Source: Opitutaceae bacterium
GTDB lineage: Bacteria > Verrucomicrobiota > Verrucomicrobiia > Opitutales > Opitutaceae
Assembly (NCBI GenBank): GCA_027488595.1
Contig: JAIYBI010000436.1
Span: 1-36,414, forward strand
Direction of reading: 5' to 3'
DNA length: 36,414 nt
This document shows positions 18,994 through 28,084 of this stretch, one piece after another. The position numbers were made by a program, and so were the translations under genes. Each line of letters begins with the position of its first letter. The stretch's first letter is position 1. The notes under the pieces are model-generated. The model was not told the origin of the DNA and did no database searches. It saw nothing but the letters and a program-made list of their open reading frames with translations.

Positions 18994-20520
18994 TTAACGA
19001 GCGAGTGCCGGGCGAGCACCCTGCCAGCCGGCGCGCCATTGGGTCATCAGGCCGGCGACGAGTTCGGAGTTGGCGGGATCGGCGGCGATGTTGGTGTTCT
19101 CCTGCGGGTCGGCGACCTGGTGGAGGACCTCGGTGGCGTCGACCTTGTTGACGTCCTTCCGATCCACCCAGACGGTAAAACGGTAGCGATCCGTGCGCAT
19201 GGAGTAGCCCATGAGGCCGCCCTTTTGGGTGCGGGGATACTGGCTGAAGGCGGCGCTCTTCCAAGCGCGATCCGGGGCGTCGAGCAAGGGCTTCATGCTC
19301 GTGCCTTCGAGATGGGCGGGGAGCGGCAGGCCGGCGAGTTCGGACAAGGTCGGGTAGATATCCACCATCTCCACCAGTGCGGAGGTGTGTGCGCCGGCGT
19401 TTTTCATGCCCGGGACGGAAAGAAGAAGCGGGGCGTTGGTATCGTTTTCGGTCGTGCTGTGTTTGCACCAGGCATCGTGCTCACCAAGTTTCCAGCCGTG
19501 GTCGCCCCAGAGGACGATGATGGTGTTGTCGCGCAGCTTCAGGCGGTCGAGTTCGGCTAGCACGCGGCCGAGTTGCGCATCCATGTAACTGATCGAAGCG
19601 TAGTAGCCGTGTTTGAGCTGGCGGGCGAGATCGTCGGGGATGGGGCCGGCGGGAATACCGTCGTAGTTGCGCAACTCGGCGCCGGGCAGAACGGCGTAGT
19701 CAGGCGAGTCTTTGGCGCGAAACTTATTCGGCGCGAGGGTGATGGTCGCAGGGTCGTAGAGGTCCCAGTATTTCTTGGGTGCGACGAAAGGCAGGTGAGG
19801 TTTCACGAGACCGACCGCGAGGAAGAAAGGCTCCTTCTTGGTGCTCAGCTCTTGCAGGGTGGCGACGGCGAGATCGGCGACCTTGCCGTCCATGAGGGCG
19901 TTGTCGGGGACATCGGCGGCCTCGAAAGCGGGGCCGCGGGAGTTTTGGCCGGTGGAAGGCGTGTTGTCGGGTTCGCCGGAGTCCTTGGCTTTCTTCTTCG
20001 CGGCGGCGGCGGCGTATTGGCGGTCATCGAGTTTCAGGTTTTCCGGGAGCGCGTATTTGGCGGCCTTGGGGTTTTGCCACGGCACAGACCAGGTGGCGGC
20101 ATCGTTCAGACTGCCATGGTAAATCTTGCCCATGCCCTGCACGAAGTAGCCGTGTTGTTTAAAGTGCTGGCCGAGGGTCACGACATCGGGAAGGGCGACA
20201 CGGAAAGAGGTGACGAGATCCCAGACCTTGGAGGTATCGGGCCGCACGCCGGTCATGATGCTGGTGCGCGAAGGCGAGCACACGGCCTGCTGCACGTAGG
20301 CCCGGTTGAAGACCATACCGGAGCGGGCGAGGGCGTCTATGTTCGGGCTCTTGATGTAGTCCTTGCCGTAGCAACCGAGTTCGGGGCGAAGGTCGTCCAC
20401 CGCGATGAAGAGGATGTTGGGCTTGGGTGCGGGAGCGGAAGATTCGGCGGCGAACGCGGATGTGGTGCCGGCGACCAAGAGCAGAGCGGCAAGATTGAGG
20501 AGGGTGAGTTTAGGTTTCAT
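18994..20520 (-). CDS. Secreted sulfatase, iduronate-2-sulfatase-like (S1 family)
   Basis: Signal peptide MKPKLTLLNLAALLLVAGTTSAFAAE. PNILFIAVDDLRPELGCYG. Formylglycine motif CSPSRTSIMTG. Confidence 0.92.
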   Translation of the reverse strand: MKPKLTLLNLAALLLVAGTTSAFAAESSAPAPKPNILFIAVDDLRPELGCYGKDYIKSPNIDALARSGMVFNRAYVQQAVCSPSRTSIMTGVRPDTSKVWDLVTSFRVALPDVVTLGQHFKQHGYFVQGMGKIYHGSLNDAATWSVPWQNPKAAKYALPENLKLDDRQYAAAAAKKKAKDSGEPDNTPSTGQNSRGPAFEAADVPDNALMDGKVADLAVATLQELSTKKEPFFLAVGLVKPHLPFVAPKKYWDLYDPATITLAPNKFRAKDSPDYAVLPGAELRNYDGIPAGPIPDDLARQLKHGYYASISYMDAQLGRVLAELDRLKLRDNTIIVLWGDHGWKLGEHDAWCKHSTTENDTNAPLLLSVPGMKNAGAHTSALVEMVDIYPTLSELAGLPLPAHLEGTSMKPLLDAPDRAWKSAAFSQYPRTQKGGLMGYSMRTDRYRFTVWVDRKDVNKVDATEVLHQVADPQENTNIAADPANSELVAGLMTQWRAGWQGARPALAR

Positions 20521-20526
20521 GGGGGA

Positions 20527-22020
20527 TTAAAAGTCTTTCTTCTTTTTCTGGCGGGTCTTGGCGGCGACGGAATCAGCGATGTCCTCCACCGAAAACTTGC
20601 CGGCCTCACGAAGGGCGATGACCCAGGCGGGGCCGACGTCTTTGGCGGTCAGCGGCTTGAGGGCCGCGCGTTCGCGGGCTTCGGTCCAGCCGGACGGGAG
20701 CGACTGGGAACGCACGCCGCTTGAGGCGGGAGCGAAGGCGTTTTTTCCTCCGACAAGCACGTTCCCGAGGTAGGAATTCGGCTTAAAGGTGAAGCGGGCC
20801 AGCGGGCCGGTTTTATCCGGGGTGGTTCCGATGATGGATTCCCCTCCTTTGGGGCGGACGAAGCGGTTGTTTTTGATGGTGCAGTTTTCCGGCAGCAAAA
20901 CCAACTGCGCCTCGGGCCAATGTTTTTTGTAGCCGCCGCCGATCTCCAAGTCAGCTCCGGTGATGTCCACGGTGATGTTGTCGCTGATCGTGACGTCCTT
21001 GTTTTGTGGATACGCGGCGATGCGCTCCTCCTCGCCCGACCTGCCCTTGATGTCCGGTTTGTAGGCGGGCGTGAGGGCGTTTTTTATGAATTCTCCGCTG
21101 GAAACCTGAATGCCGTATTCGGTGCCGGAAACGTAGTTGCCCTGAACGAGATTGCGCTCGCCGGACATGCGCAGGCCCTGCGCGCCCTCTGCGCCCTGGC
21201 CGAGGATGATGTTGCCCTGGACGGTGTTGAAATTGCCGCGCCGGATGTTGAGACAGCCCCGGGTGGCGATGACGGTGTTTTTGAGGAGCTTATTGTAGTT
21301 GGACTTGAGTGAGACGATCTCGGTGCCCTCGCCGTCGGCGTGGTCGAAAAGATTTTCCGCAATAGTGAAGTAGGCGCCGTCCTTGTCGTTGGGGCCGAAT
21401 TTGCCGGCGCCCCACACCCGGATGATTTCGCGACCGTTGGCCTCGGCGTGGGGGATGTTTTTAAAGTAACAGCGCGTCACCACGTGGCGGCGGCTCTCCT
21501 CGATGGCGTTGCCGATGAGGGGCTGCATGTTGTTTTTCCCCTTAAAGTAACAGCGATCGAGGGTGTTGCTGTCGCCGTTGAAAAACACCCAGTAGTAGGC
21601 GGTCTCGAAGGAGGACGGATTATAGTCCACGATGGCGGTGTTTTTCACCACGCCGTGATCGGAGTTAAACAGGATGACCGCTTGTTTGGACACCGAACCG
21701 GCGTGGAAGAAGAGACCGTCCACCGTCACGTAGGGGGCGTTGATTTCGAGGCTGGAGGCGCCGCTGAGGATCGTTTCGCCCGGGACCTCGGCGCGGATAA
21801 CAACCGGGCTTCCCAGACGACCACCTTTGCTGACGACGATGTCGGCGTCGCGCCAGTCGCCCTTGCTGAGAATCACATCGTCGCCGGGTTGGGCGCGATC
21901 GAGGGCGGTTTTCAGTTGAGAGTTGGTTTTAACCAGCACCTCGCGGGCGAGAGCCATCGTGCCGTCGGACGCGACGAATGCGGCGAAGGCACAAAGAAGA
22001 AGACGCGAGAAGGATTTCAT
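20527..22020 (-). CDS. Polysaccharide lyase family 6 (chondroitinase B / alginate lyase-like)
   Basis: Right-handed beta-helix. PL6 catalytic region EIVSLKSNYNKLLKNTVIATRGCLNIRRGNFNTVQGN. Track start 22023 is TTG; ATG at 22020 follows the upstream stop in a TGATG overlap and precedes signal peptide MKSFSRLLLCAFAAFVASDGTMALA. Confidence 0.88.
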   Translation of the reverse strand: MKSFSRLLLCAFAAFVASDGTMALAREVLVKTNSQLKTALDRAQPGDDVILSKGDWRDADIVVSKGGRLGSPVVIRAEVPGETILSGASSLEINAPYVTVDGLFFHAGSVSKQAVILFNSDHGVVKNTAIVDYNPSSFETAYYWVFFNGDSNTLDRCYFKGKNNMQPLIGNAIEESRRHVVTRCYFKNIPHAEANGREIIRVWGAGKFGPNDKDGAYFTIAENLFDHADGEGTEIVSLKSNYNKLLKNTVIATRGCLNIRRGNFNTVQGNIILGQGAEGAQGLRMSGERNLVQGNYVSGTEYGIQVSSGEFIKNALTPAYKPDIKGRSGEEERIAAYPQNKDVTISDNITVDITGADLEIGGGYKKHWPEAQLVLLPENCTIKNNRFVRPKGGESIIGTTPDKTGPLARFTFKPNSYLGNVLVGGKNAFAPASSGVRSQSLPSGWTEARERAALKPLTAKDVGPAWVIALREAGKFSVEDIADSVAAKTRQKKKKDF

Positions 22021-22745
22021 CAAGGGGAAGGGGGCCCAGCAGGGGCGAAGCGATAGACCTTGAAGTTATCCAGTCGCAGGTGGCTGCGCACGGTGCGGAA
22101 GCCGAACCAGCCGGAGGTGAAGGGAGCCGGGTCGGAAAAATCGAAGACCACCTCGCCATCGCGGATAAACTGGATGCGGCCGCGGTCGGCTATGAGCTGA
22201 ATTTTCACGGCGCGATTGGCGACATTCATAAACTTGAGCGCACTCAAATCGTGCTCCGGCAAAAGCGGTTTGGTGCCGTCGCCGGGGTAACGGCGAAAGC
22301 GGGTGGTCTTGTTTTCGTTGGCACCGTAGCCGACGTAGTAGAGCCGCAGTGCGTCGTAGTTTTTGAATAGACCCGCGCGCGTTTTGCTGTTCGCAAAAAG
22401 GTCGTCGGGATGAGCGGGGTCGGTGGCCATCCAGAAGCAGTTAAGATCGCTCACGCGATCGTTGGGGCCGCCCTGCTGAATGAGGGTGGCCTCGAATTCG
22501 ATGCGGATGGAGCCGGTGAGTTTCTCGCGAAACCACACGGTGCAGCCATTGGCGTCATCCAGGATGAGCTGGCCATCAAGGATCGTGGTGGTTCCGCCGG
22601 GTGCCTGCTCAACGACCCACGCGGAAAGGTCGCGATCAAAGTCGTCCTGGTGGATCAAGGTCGCCTCGGTGCAGAACCCGGCGATCGGCGCACCGCACAG
22701 GAGCGCAAGGATCAGACAAGCGGAGGCTCCGCTGGTGAAGTTCAT
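22020..22745 (-). CDS. Secreted lectin-fold protein of unknown function (DUF6250/DUF1961-like)
   Basis: VSDLNCFWMATDP, LRLYYVGYGANENKTTRFRRYPGDGTKPLLPEHDLSALKF, FGFRTVRSHLRLDNFKVYRF. Signal peptide MNFTSGASACLILALLCGAPIAGFCTE. Confidence 0.68.
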   Translation of the reverse strand: MNFTSGASACLILALLCGAPIAGFCTEATLIHQDDFDRDLSAWVVEQAPGGTTTILDGQLILDDANGCTVWFREKLTGSIRIEFEATLIQQGGPNDRVSDLNCFWMATDPAHPDDLFANSKTRAGLFKNYDALRLYYVGYGANENKTTRFRRYPGDGTKPLLPEHDLSALKFMNVANRAVKIQLIADRGRIQFIRDGEVVFDFSDPAPFTSGWFGFRTVRSHLRLDNFKVYRFAPAGPPSP

Positions 22746-22773
22746 GGTGGGGACGCTCCTGCGCTAAAGGGTT

Positions 22774-24132
22774 TCAATCCTCGTCGGTGGCCTTGGCCGG
22801 GGTGCCGTCCTTCTTGGCTTTTTTCTTCTTCTCAACGTTGCTGGCGTGGCGACCGGAGGGGTCGCCGGTGTCGGGGATGCCGCCGGCGGGATTCAACTGG
22901 GCGAGCACGGCTTGGAGGCGTTGGCGGGCGGCCACAGCGACGGGCTCGGTGCTGTCGGCGGGGATAAGTTTTTCACTGAAAGGGGCGTCGCTCATGTCGA
23001 AGAGTTCGCTCGCTTGATTGAGTTTCCATCCGGCGTCGCGGACATACCAGTTGCGGGCGAGTTGGTTAAAAATCCAAGTGCGGGGCTGGCCCGGCTCGCC
23101 GCGCAAACGCGGTGCGAAACTGCGTCCATCAATGATGGTGTCTGCGGGAAGGGCGGCACCCGCGAGTTCGGCGAAGGTCGGAAAAAAGTCGCTCGAATCC
23201 ACGAGGTCGTTGACCACCTGGCCGGGCGCGACGGTGCCGGGCCAGCTGACGATCAAGGGCACGCGGCTGCCGCCTTCGCGCATGGAGCCCTTGGCGCCGT
23301 CGAGGGGGCGTCCGCCGATGGTGGCGCGCGCGGCCTGGCCGTTGGCGGTGCCGTTATCGCCCATGAAAATGACGAGCGTTTTCTCGCGCAGCTTCAGGCG
23401 GTCGAGCTCGGCCATGAGCTGACCGATGAGTTTGTCCATGTAGGCAACATTGTCGGCGTAGAGCGTAGCGCTGCCGGGCTTGCTGTCGGGTGTGGGCAGA
23501 ATCTCGGTGTGGGTATGGGAGAGCGAATAGTGGACGTAGAACGGCGAGTCGCGGTGCTCGGTGATGAAGTTAAACAGATGCCGCTGCATCAGGTCGGGCA
23601 GGTATTCGCCATCGAGCAGGTCTTTGGTCTCGCCGTTTACGACATAGTTCTTCGCTTTGGGCTGGGTGTTCCAATACATGCCGCTGCCCTTGTATTGGAG
23701 GTAATCGTCGAAGCCGAAGGCGGCGGGGTTAAGCGGGAACTGGCTCCACTTGCCGATCATCGAGCTGGTGTAGCCGGCGGGCTTGAGGATGGAGGGGATG
23801 AGCTTTTGTTCGGCGGGCTTGAAGCGGCCGACGGCATCCTGATTACTGCCGCCGGTGCGGAAGCCGTAGCGTCCGGTGAGGATCTGGGAGCGCGACGGAC
23901 CGCAGAGCGCGACGGTGTAACCGTGGGTGAAGCGGATGCCGCTGGCGGCGAGCGTGTCGAGCTGGGGCGTCTTGTAGTTATCGGCGCCGTAGCAGCCGAC
24001 CTCCCCCACCCCGTAATCATCGGCGAGGATAAAGATGATGTTGGGCGGGGTCGGAGCGGAAGGCGCAGCGGCCTGCCCGGTGGAGGACATGACGAGCGCG
24101 GCGGCGAACCAAGCGGCGTAGTGGATTTTCAT
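22774..24132 (-). CDS. Secreted sulfatase (S1 family, CGPSR type) with Lys-rich C-tail
   Basis: Starts at MKIHYAAWFAAALVMSSTGQAAA (24132; the track extension to 24255 overlaps the upstream gene). PNIIFILADDYGVGEVGCYGADNYKTPQLD, ALCGPSRSQILTGRYGFRTG. Tail VEKKKKAKKDGTPAKATDED. Confidence 0.9.
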   Translation of the reverse strand: MKIHYAAWFAAALVMSSTGQAAAPSAPTPPNIIFILADDYGVGEVGCYGADNYKTPQLDTLAASGIRFTHGYTVALCGPSRSQILTGRYGFRTGGSNQDAVGRFKPAEQKLIPSILKPAGYTSSMIGKWSQFPLNPAAFGFDDYLQYKGSGMYWNTQPKAKNYVVNGETKDLLDGEYLPDLMQRHLFNFITEHRDSPFYVHYSLSHTHTEILPTPDSKPGSATLYADNVAYMDKLIGQLMAELDRLKLREKTLVIFMGDNGTANGQAARATIGGRPLDGAKGSMREGGSRVPLIVSWPGTVAPGQVVNDLVDSSDFFPTFAELAGAALPADTIIDGRSFAPRLRGEPGQPRTWIFNQLARNWYVRDAGWKLNQASELFDMSDAPFSEKLIPADSTEPVAVAARQRLQAVLAQLNPAGGIPDTGDPSGRHASNVEKKKKAKKDGTPAKATDED

Positions 24133-24166
24133 GACGTCTGGACCCGGGCAAGCCAAGTGGGGTGGA

Positions 24167-25684
24167 TCAAAGGGCGGCGCGGGCGCCCTGCCAGCCGGCG
24201 CGCCACTGGACCATGAGGCGCTCCACCTCGGCGGCGTGGGCGGGATCGTTGGCAAGGTTCACGTTTTCCTGCGGATCGAGCTGGTGATCGTAGAGCTCGG
24301 TGGCGTCCACCTGGGTCTTGTCGGAGGTTTTCACCCAGACGGTAAAGCGGTGGCGGTCGGTGCGCATGGAGTAGCCCATGAGACCGCCTTTTTCGCTGCG
24401 CGGATACTGGCTGAAGGCGGCGTTTTTCCACGGGCGCTCGGGATTATCCAACAAGGGTTTCGCACTGGTGCCTTCCAGGTAGGCCGGAGCGGGGACGCCG
24501 GCGAGGTCGGCGAGGGTGGGATAGATGTCCACGAACTCGACCAGGGCCTTGGTGCGGATGCCGGGGGTTTTCATGCCGGGGGCGGAGATGATGAGCGGGC
24601 TGTTGGTGTCGTTCTCTGCATTGGAGTGTTTGCACCACGCGTTGTGTTCACCGAGCTTATAACCGTGGTCGGACCACAGGATGACGATGGTGTTTTTCCG
24701 TAGGTCGAGGCGGTCGAGCTCGGCGAGAACCTTGCCGATTTGAGCGTCGGTGTAGCTGACGGCGGCATAGTAACCGTGGCGCAGGGTGCGGACGAGTTCG
24801 GGCGAGAAGGGCTCGGTCCTGGCGGGGATGCCCTTGTAGGCGTAGATTTCGCCGTTGGTTTTGCGGATGGCGTAGGAGGGGGCGTCCTTCGGGTAAAACG
24901 GATTTGCGGGCGGAGCGATGGTGGCGGGGTCGTAGAGATCCCAGTATTTTTTGGGGGCGACGAAAGGGAGGTGCGGTTTGGCAAAGCCGACGGCGAGGAA
25001 GAAAGGCTGATCTTTTTTGCTGAGTTGGCCGAGGGTAGTCACGGCGAGTTCGGCTGTCTTGCCGTCGGTGTAGGTGTTGTCGGGCACATCGGCGCTCTCG
25101 AAGGCGGCGCCTTTGCCCTTGCCGCCCTCCTCGGAATCGGTGGCGGCGGCCTTTTTCTTTTTCTTACCTGCGGTGGTGGGAGCCTCGTCATCGGGCTCGC
25201 CTGCGGCCTTGGGCGCGCCGGCGTAAGTGTTTTCCGCGAGCGCGTAGGGCTCCGCCTTCGGCGTGCCCCAGGGCACGGACCAGGAGGCTTCGTCGTTGAG
25301 TTTGCCGTGATAGATCTTGCCCATGCCCTGCACGAAGTAGCCGGCATTTATAAAGGCTTGGCCAAGGGTGATCGTATCGGGCTGCGCGGTGCGGAAGCTG
25401 GTGACAAGGTCCCACACTTTGGTGGTGTCGGGACGCAGGCCGGTCATCACGGCGGTGCGCGAAGGCGAGCAGATGGCCTGCTGCACGTAGGCGCGTTCGA
25501 AGACGATGCCGGAGCGGGCGAGGGCGTCTATGTTGGGGGACTTGATGTGATCGCGGCCGTAGCAGCCGAGTTCGGGACGGAGGTCGTCCACCGCGATGAA
25601 GAGGACGTTGGGTTTGGCGGCAGGTGCAGCGTAGGCGCAAGCGGTGGCGCAGAGGGCAACGAGGTTTAGGACGAGATTTTTCAT
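24167..25684 (-). CDS. Secreted sulfatase, iduronate-2-sulfatase-like; paralog of 18994..20520
   Basis: PNVLFIAVDDLRPELGCYGRDHIKSPNIDALARSGIVFERAYVQQAICSPSRTAVMTGLRPDTTKVWDLVTSFRTAQPD, near-identical in pattern to 18994..20520. Ends AGWQGARAAL. Confidence 0.92.
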   Translation of the reverse strand: MKNLVLNLVALCATACAYAAPAAKPNVLFIAVDDLRPELGCYGRDHIKSPNIDALARSGIVFERAYVQQAICSPSRTAVMTGLRPDTTKVWDLVTSFRTAQPDTITLGQAFINAGYFVQGMGKIYHGKLNDEASWSVPWGTPKAEPYALAENTYAGAPKAAGEPDDEAPTTAGKKKKKAAATDSEEGGKGKGAAFESADVPDNTYTDGKTAELAVTTLGQLSKKDQPFFLAVGFAKPHLPFVAPKKYWDLYDPATIAPPANPFYPKDAPSYAIRKTNGEIYAYKGIPARTEPFSPELVRTLRHGYYAAVSYTDAQIGKVLAELDRLDLRKNTIVILWSDHGYKLGEHNAWCKHSNAENDTNSPLIISAPGMKTPGIRTKALVEFVDIYPTLADLAGVPAPAYLEGTSAKPLLDNPERPWKNAAFSQYPRSEKGGLMGYSMRTDRHRFTVWVKTSDKTQVDATELYDHQLDPQENVNLANDPAHAAEVERLMVQWRAGWQGARAAL

Positions 25685-25701
25685 GGGGGGTTTTTCGGAA
25701 G

Positions 25702-27090
25702 TTATTCGGAGGGCGTGGCGGCTTTTTTGGCTTTGGCCTCGGCTTCCGCTTTCTTCTGCTTGGCCTTCTCTTTTTTGGCGGCCTTTTGGGCGGCGGGGAA
25801 CTTGCCGGTGCCGTCGCCGTGATCCACCTTGCCGGCGGCGGGATTGAGTTCGGCCAGGACGGCGGCGAGACGCTGGCGGCCGGCGATAGCGGCGGCGTCG
25901 GTCGTATCGGCGGCAACGGGCGACTCGATGAACGGGGCGCCCTTCATGTCAAAAAACTCACCCTTGTCGGTGAGTTTCCAGCGCATATCGCGCACATACC
26001 AGTTACGGCCGAGACCGACGAAAATCCATTCGCGGGGCGCGGGAGCGTAACCGAGCAGGTGGCCCATCAGGCTTTTACCATCGAGGGCGATGCCAGCGGG
26101 AATTTCTGCGCGGGCGATTTCTGAGATCGTGGGGAAAAAATCCGTGAAATCCACCAGCGCGGTGCTGGTGGTGCCGGCGGCGATTCTTCCGGGCCATGAG
26201 ACGATGCCGGGCACGAGGCTGGCGCCCTCGAGCAGGGTGCCCTTGCTGCCGGAGAGGCGTTTGCCGCCAATGGTGGAGCGGTCGGACTGGCCGGGGGTGA
26301 CGCCGTTATCCCCGACGAAGTAAACGATGGTGTTTTCGCGAATTTTGAGGCGATCGAGTTCAGCCATCAACTTACCGACGAGCTTGTCCATGTAGACGAC
26401 GTTGTCGGTGAAGAAATCCTTGCTGTCGGGGGCGCTATCCGGGGTGCGGAGAATGTCGTTATGCACATGCGACATCGGGTAATAGAGGAAGAAAGGCCCG
26501 TCTTTGTGGCGGGTGATGAAGTCCACCGCGAAGTCGTGCATTTTGTCCGGCAGGTATTCGCCATCGAGCAGGGGGACTTTCTTGCCGTTGACGGTGTAGG
26601 CGTCGCCGTTGTCCTGGGTATTCCAATACTTGCCGCTACCCTGAATCATGAGGTATTCGTCAAAGCCCCAGTCGCCGGGCGTAAGCGGAACCTGGCTCCA
26701 TTTACCCACCGCGCCGGTGACGTATCCGGCGGGTTTCAAGATCTTGGGGATCATGGTCTCGCCGCCGGTTTCGAGGACTTTCTGGCTCTCCTTGTCGTTG
26801 CCTGTCATGCCAGTGCGGAAGCCGTAGCGACCGGTCATGATGGCAGCGCGGGAAGGACCGCAATTGGGACAACTAAAAGTCCGGTCGAGACGTATGCCGG
26901 TGCGGGCGAGGGCGTCTACGTTGGGGGTTTTGAAGTTGTCCGCGCCGTAGGCGCTGACATTCGCGATGCCGAGGTCATCGGCGAGGATGAAGATGATGTT
27001 GGGTTTAGCTGCGGTAGTTTCGGGAGCGGCGGCCAACAGAGTGGTGAGGCAAGCGAAGACGGCGGCGCTTAGGGCGATGGGGAGTTTCAT
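25702..27090 (-). CDS. Secreted sulfatase (S1 family, CGPSR type) with long Lys/Ala-rich C-tail; paralog of 22774..24132
   Basis: MKLPIALSAAVFACLTTLLAAAPE signal peptide (ATG 27090 preferred over the TTG at 27102). PNIIFILADDLGIANVSAYGADNFKTPNVD, NCGPSRAAIMTGRYGFRTG. Tail QKAAKKEKAKQKKAEAEAKAKKAATPSE. Confidence 0.9.
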   Translation of the reverse strand: MKLPIALSAAVFACLTTLLAAAPETTAAKPNIIFILADDLGIANVSAYGADNFKTPNVDALARTGIRLDRTFSCPNCGPSRAAIMTGRYGFRTGMTGNDKESQKVLETGGETMIPKILKPAGYVTGAVGKWSQVPLTPGDWGFDEYLMIQGSGKYWNTQDNGDAYTVNGKKVPLLDGEYLPDKMHDFAVDFITRHKDGPFFLYYPMSHVHNDILRTPDSAPDSKDFFTDNVVYMDKLVGKLMAELDRLKIRENTIVYFVGDNGVTPGQSDRSTIGGKRLSGSKGTLLEGASLVPGIVSWPGRIAAGTTSTALVDFTDFFPTISEIARAEIPAGIALDGKSLMGHLLGYAPAPREWIFVGLGRNWYVRDMRWKLTDKGEFFDMKGAPFIESPVAADTTDAAAIAGRQRLAAVLAELNPAAGKVDHGDGTGKFPAAQKAAKKEKAKQKKAEAEAKAKKAATPSE

Positions 27091-27115
27091 GGGGAAAATC
27101 AAAAGATACGGGGGC

Positions 27116-28039
27116 TCAAAGCAGACCGAGGCTGGTCAGGAACGCGGCGGTATCGGCGATGGTTTTCTCGTAAGCGGCTTTGCCGGCCTCGCCGAATTTG
27201 GAAGAAAAGTAGGAGTGGCCGAGGCCCTCGAAGGTGACGAGTTCGCAGCGGTTGCCGTTGGCGACGAGTTTATCGCGGAAGGCGACGGAGTTGGCGTAAG
27301 GCACGGTGGCGTCGGCGGTGGCGTGGAAAACGAGCGTAGGCGGCATCTTGGCCTGCATCTGGTCGGGCACGGAGGCGGCGAGCGCGCGGGCGGGTTTGTT
27401 GCCGAAACGCTTCGGGCCGCCGTAGCCGCCCTCCTTGGTGTCGGTCACGGGATTGATCAAAACGAGGGCGGCCGGCACGATGGCGGGCGCGGGGTCGTTT
27501 GCGGCCGGGCCGGCGGCGGTGATGGCGGTCCAAGCGGCGACATGACCGCCGGCGGAGCCGCCGGTGGCGATGAGCTTGGCGGGGTCCACTCCAAGTTCGG
27601 CGGCGTGCTCCTCGATCCAACGCACGGCGGCGCGGCCATCGGAAATGGAATCCTCGGGTGTAGTTTGAAAACGGTTACGCGTGCGGTAATCAGGGATAAT
27701 GCCGACGAGGCCCTTGCTCGCGGCCCACCTGGCGAGACGCATCCCGCTCTCGGGCGTGCCGGAGGTCCAGCCGCCGCCAAAGTAGTAAACGAAGGCGGGG
27801 CGCTTGTCGCTGGCGGCCCAGCCCTTCGGCTTCACAACGTGAAGGCGCAGCTCAACGTCTCCAATTTTACGGAAAACGAAGGGTTCACTGCCGGGGATCG
27901 CCAGTGGAGTCACCTCTACTTTCTTTTCGGCAGCGGCGGGCGCGGCCGACGACGGGGCCGGAGTCTGGGCGGTGAGCGATGCGGAAAAAGCCGCGAAGGC
28001 GGCGACGGTTGCAATGAGGAGACGGCGAGGGGGCTTCAT
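27116..28039 (-). CDS. Secreted alpha/beta hydrolase (carbohydrate esterase-like)
   Basis: FVYYFGGGWTSGTPE (oxyanion loop), nucleophile elbow ATGGSAGGHVAAW, FHATADATVPYANS, EGLGHSYF. Confidence 0.85.
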   Translation of the reverse strand: MKPPRRLLIATVAAFAAFSASLTAQTPAPSSAAPAAAEKKVEVTPLAIPGSEPFVFRKIGDVELRLHVVKPKGWAASDKRPAFVYYFGGGWTSGTPESGMRLARWAASKGLVGIIPDYRTRNRFQTTPEDSISDGRAAVRWIEEHAAELGVDPAKLIATGGSAGGHVAAWTAITAAGPAANDPAPAIVPAALVLINPVTDTKEGGYGGPKRFGNKPARALAASVPDQMQAKMPPTLVFHATADATVPYANSVAFRDKLVANGNRCELVTFEGLGHSYFSSKFGEAGKAAYEKTIADTAAFLTSLGLL

Positions 28040-28084
28040 GGTGTGGAAATGAGGGATGTGATTTGGGTTGGCGTGCGGAACCGA

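Noticed and set aside
19573-20724. 383-aa plus-strand ORF opposite a sulfatase
   Set aside because: Shadow ORF; no recognisable motifs and overlaps a confident CDS.
22846-24216. 456-aa plus-strand ORF opposite a sulfatase
   Set aside because: Composition typical of antisense frames (GGVAGVGDAAGG..., EDGGDELLFGG); the minus-strand sulfatase is clear.
24133-24255. N-terminal extension of the sulfatase ORF to 24255
   Set aside because: Overlaps the 3' end of the preceding gene, and the extension has no signal peptide; MKIHYAAWFAAALVMSS at 24132 is the natural start.
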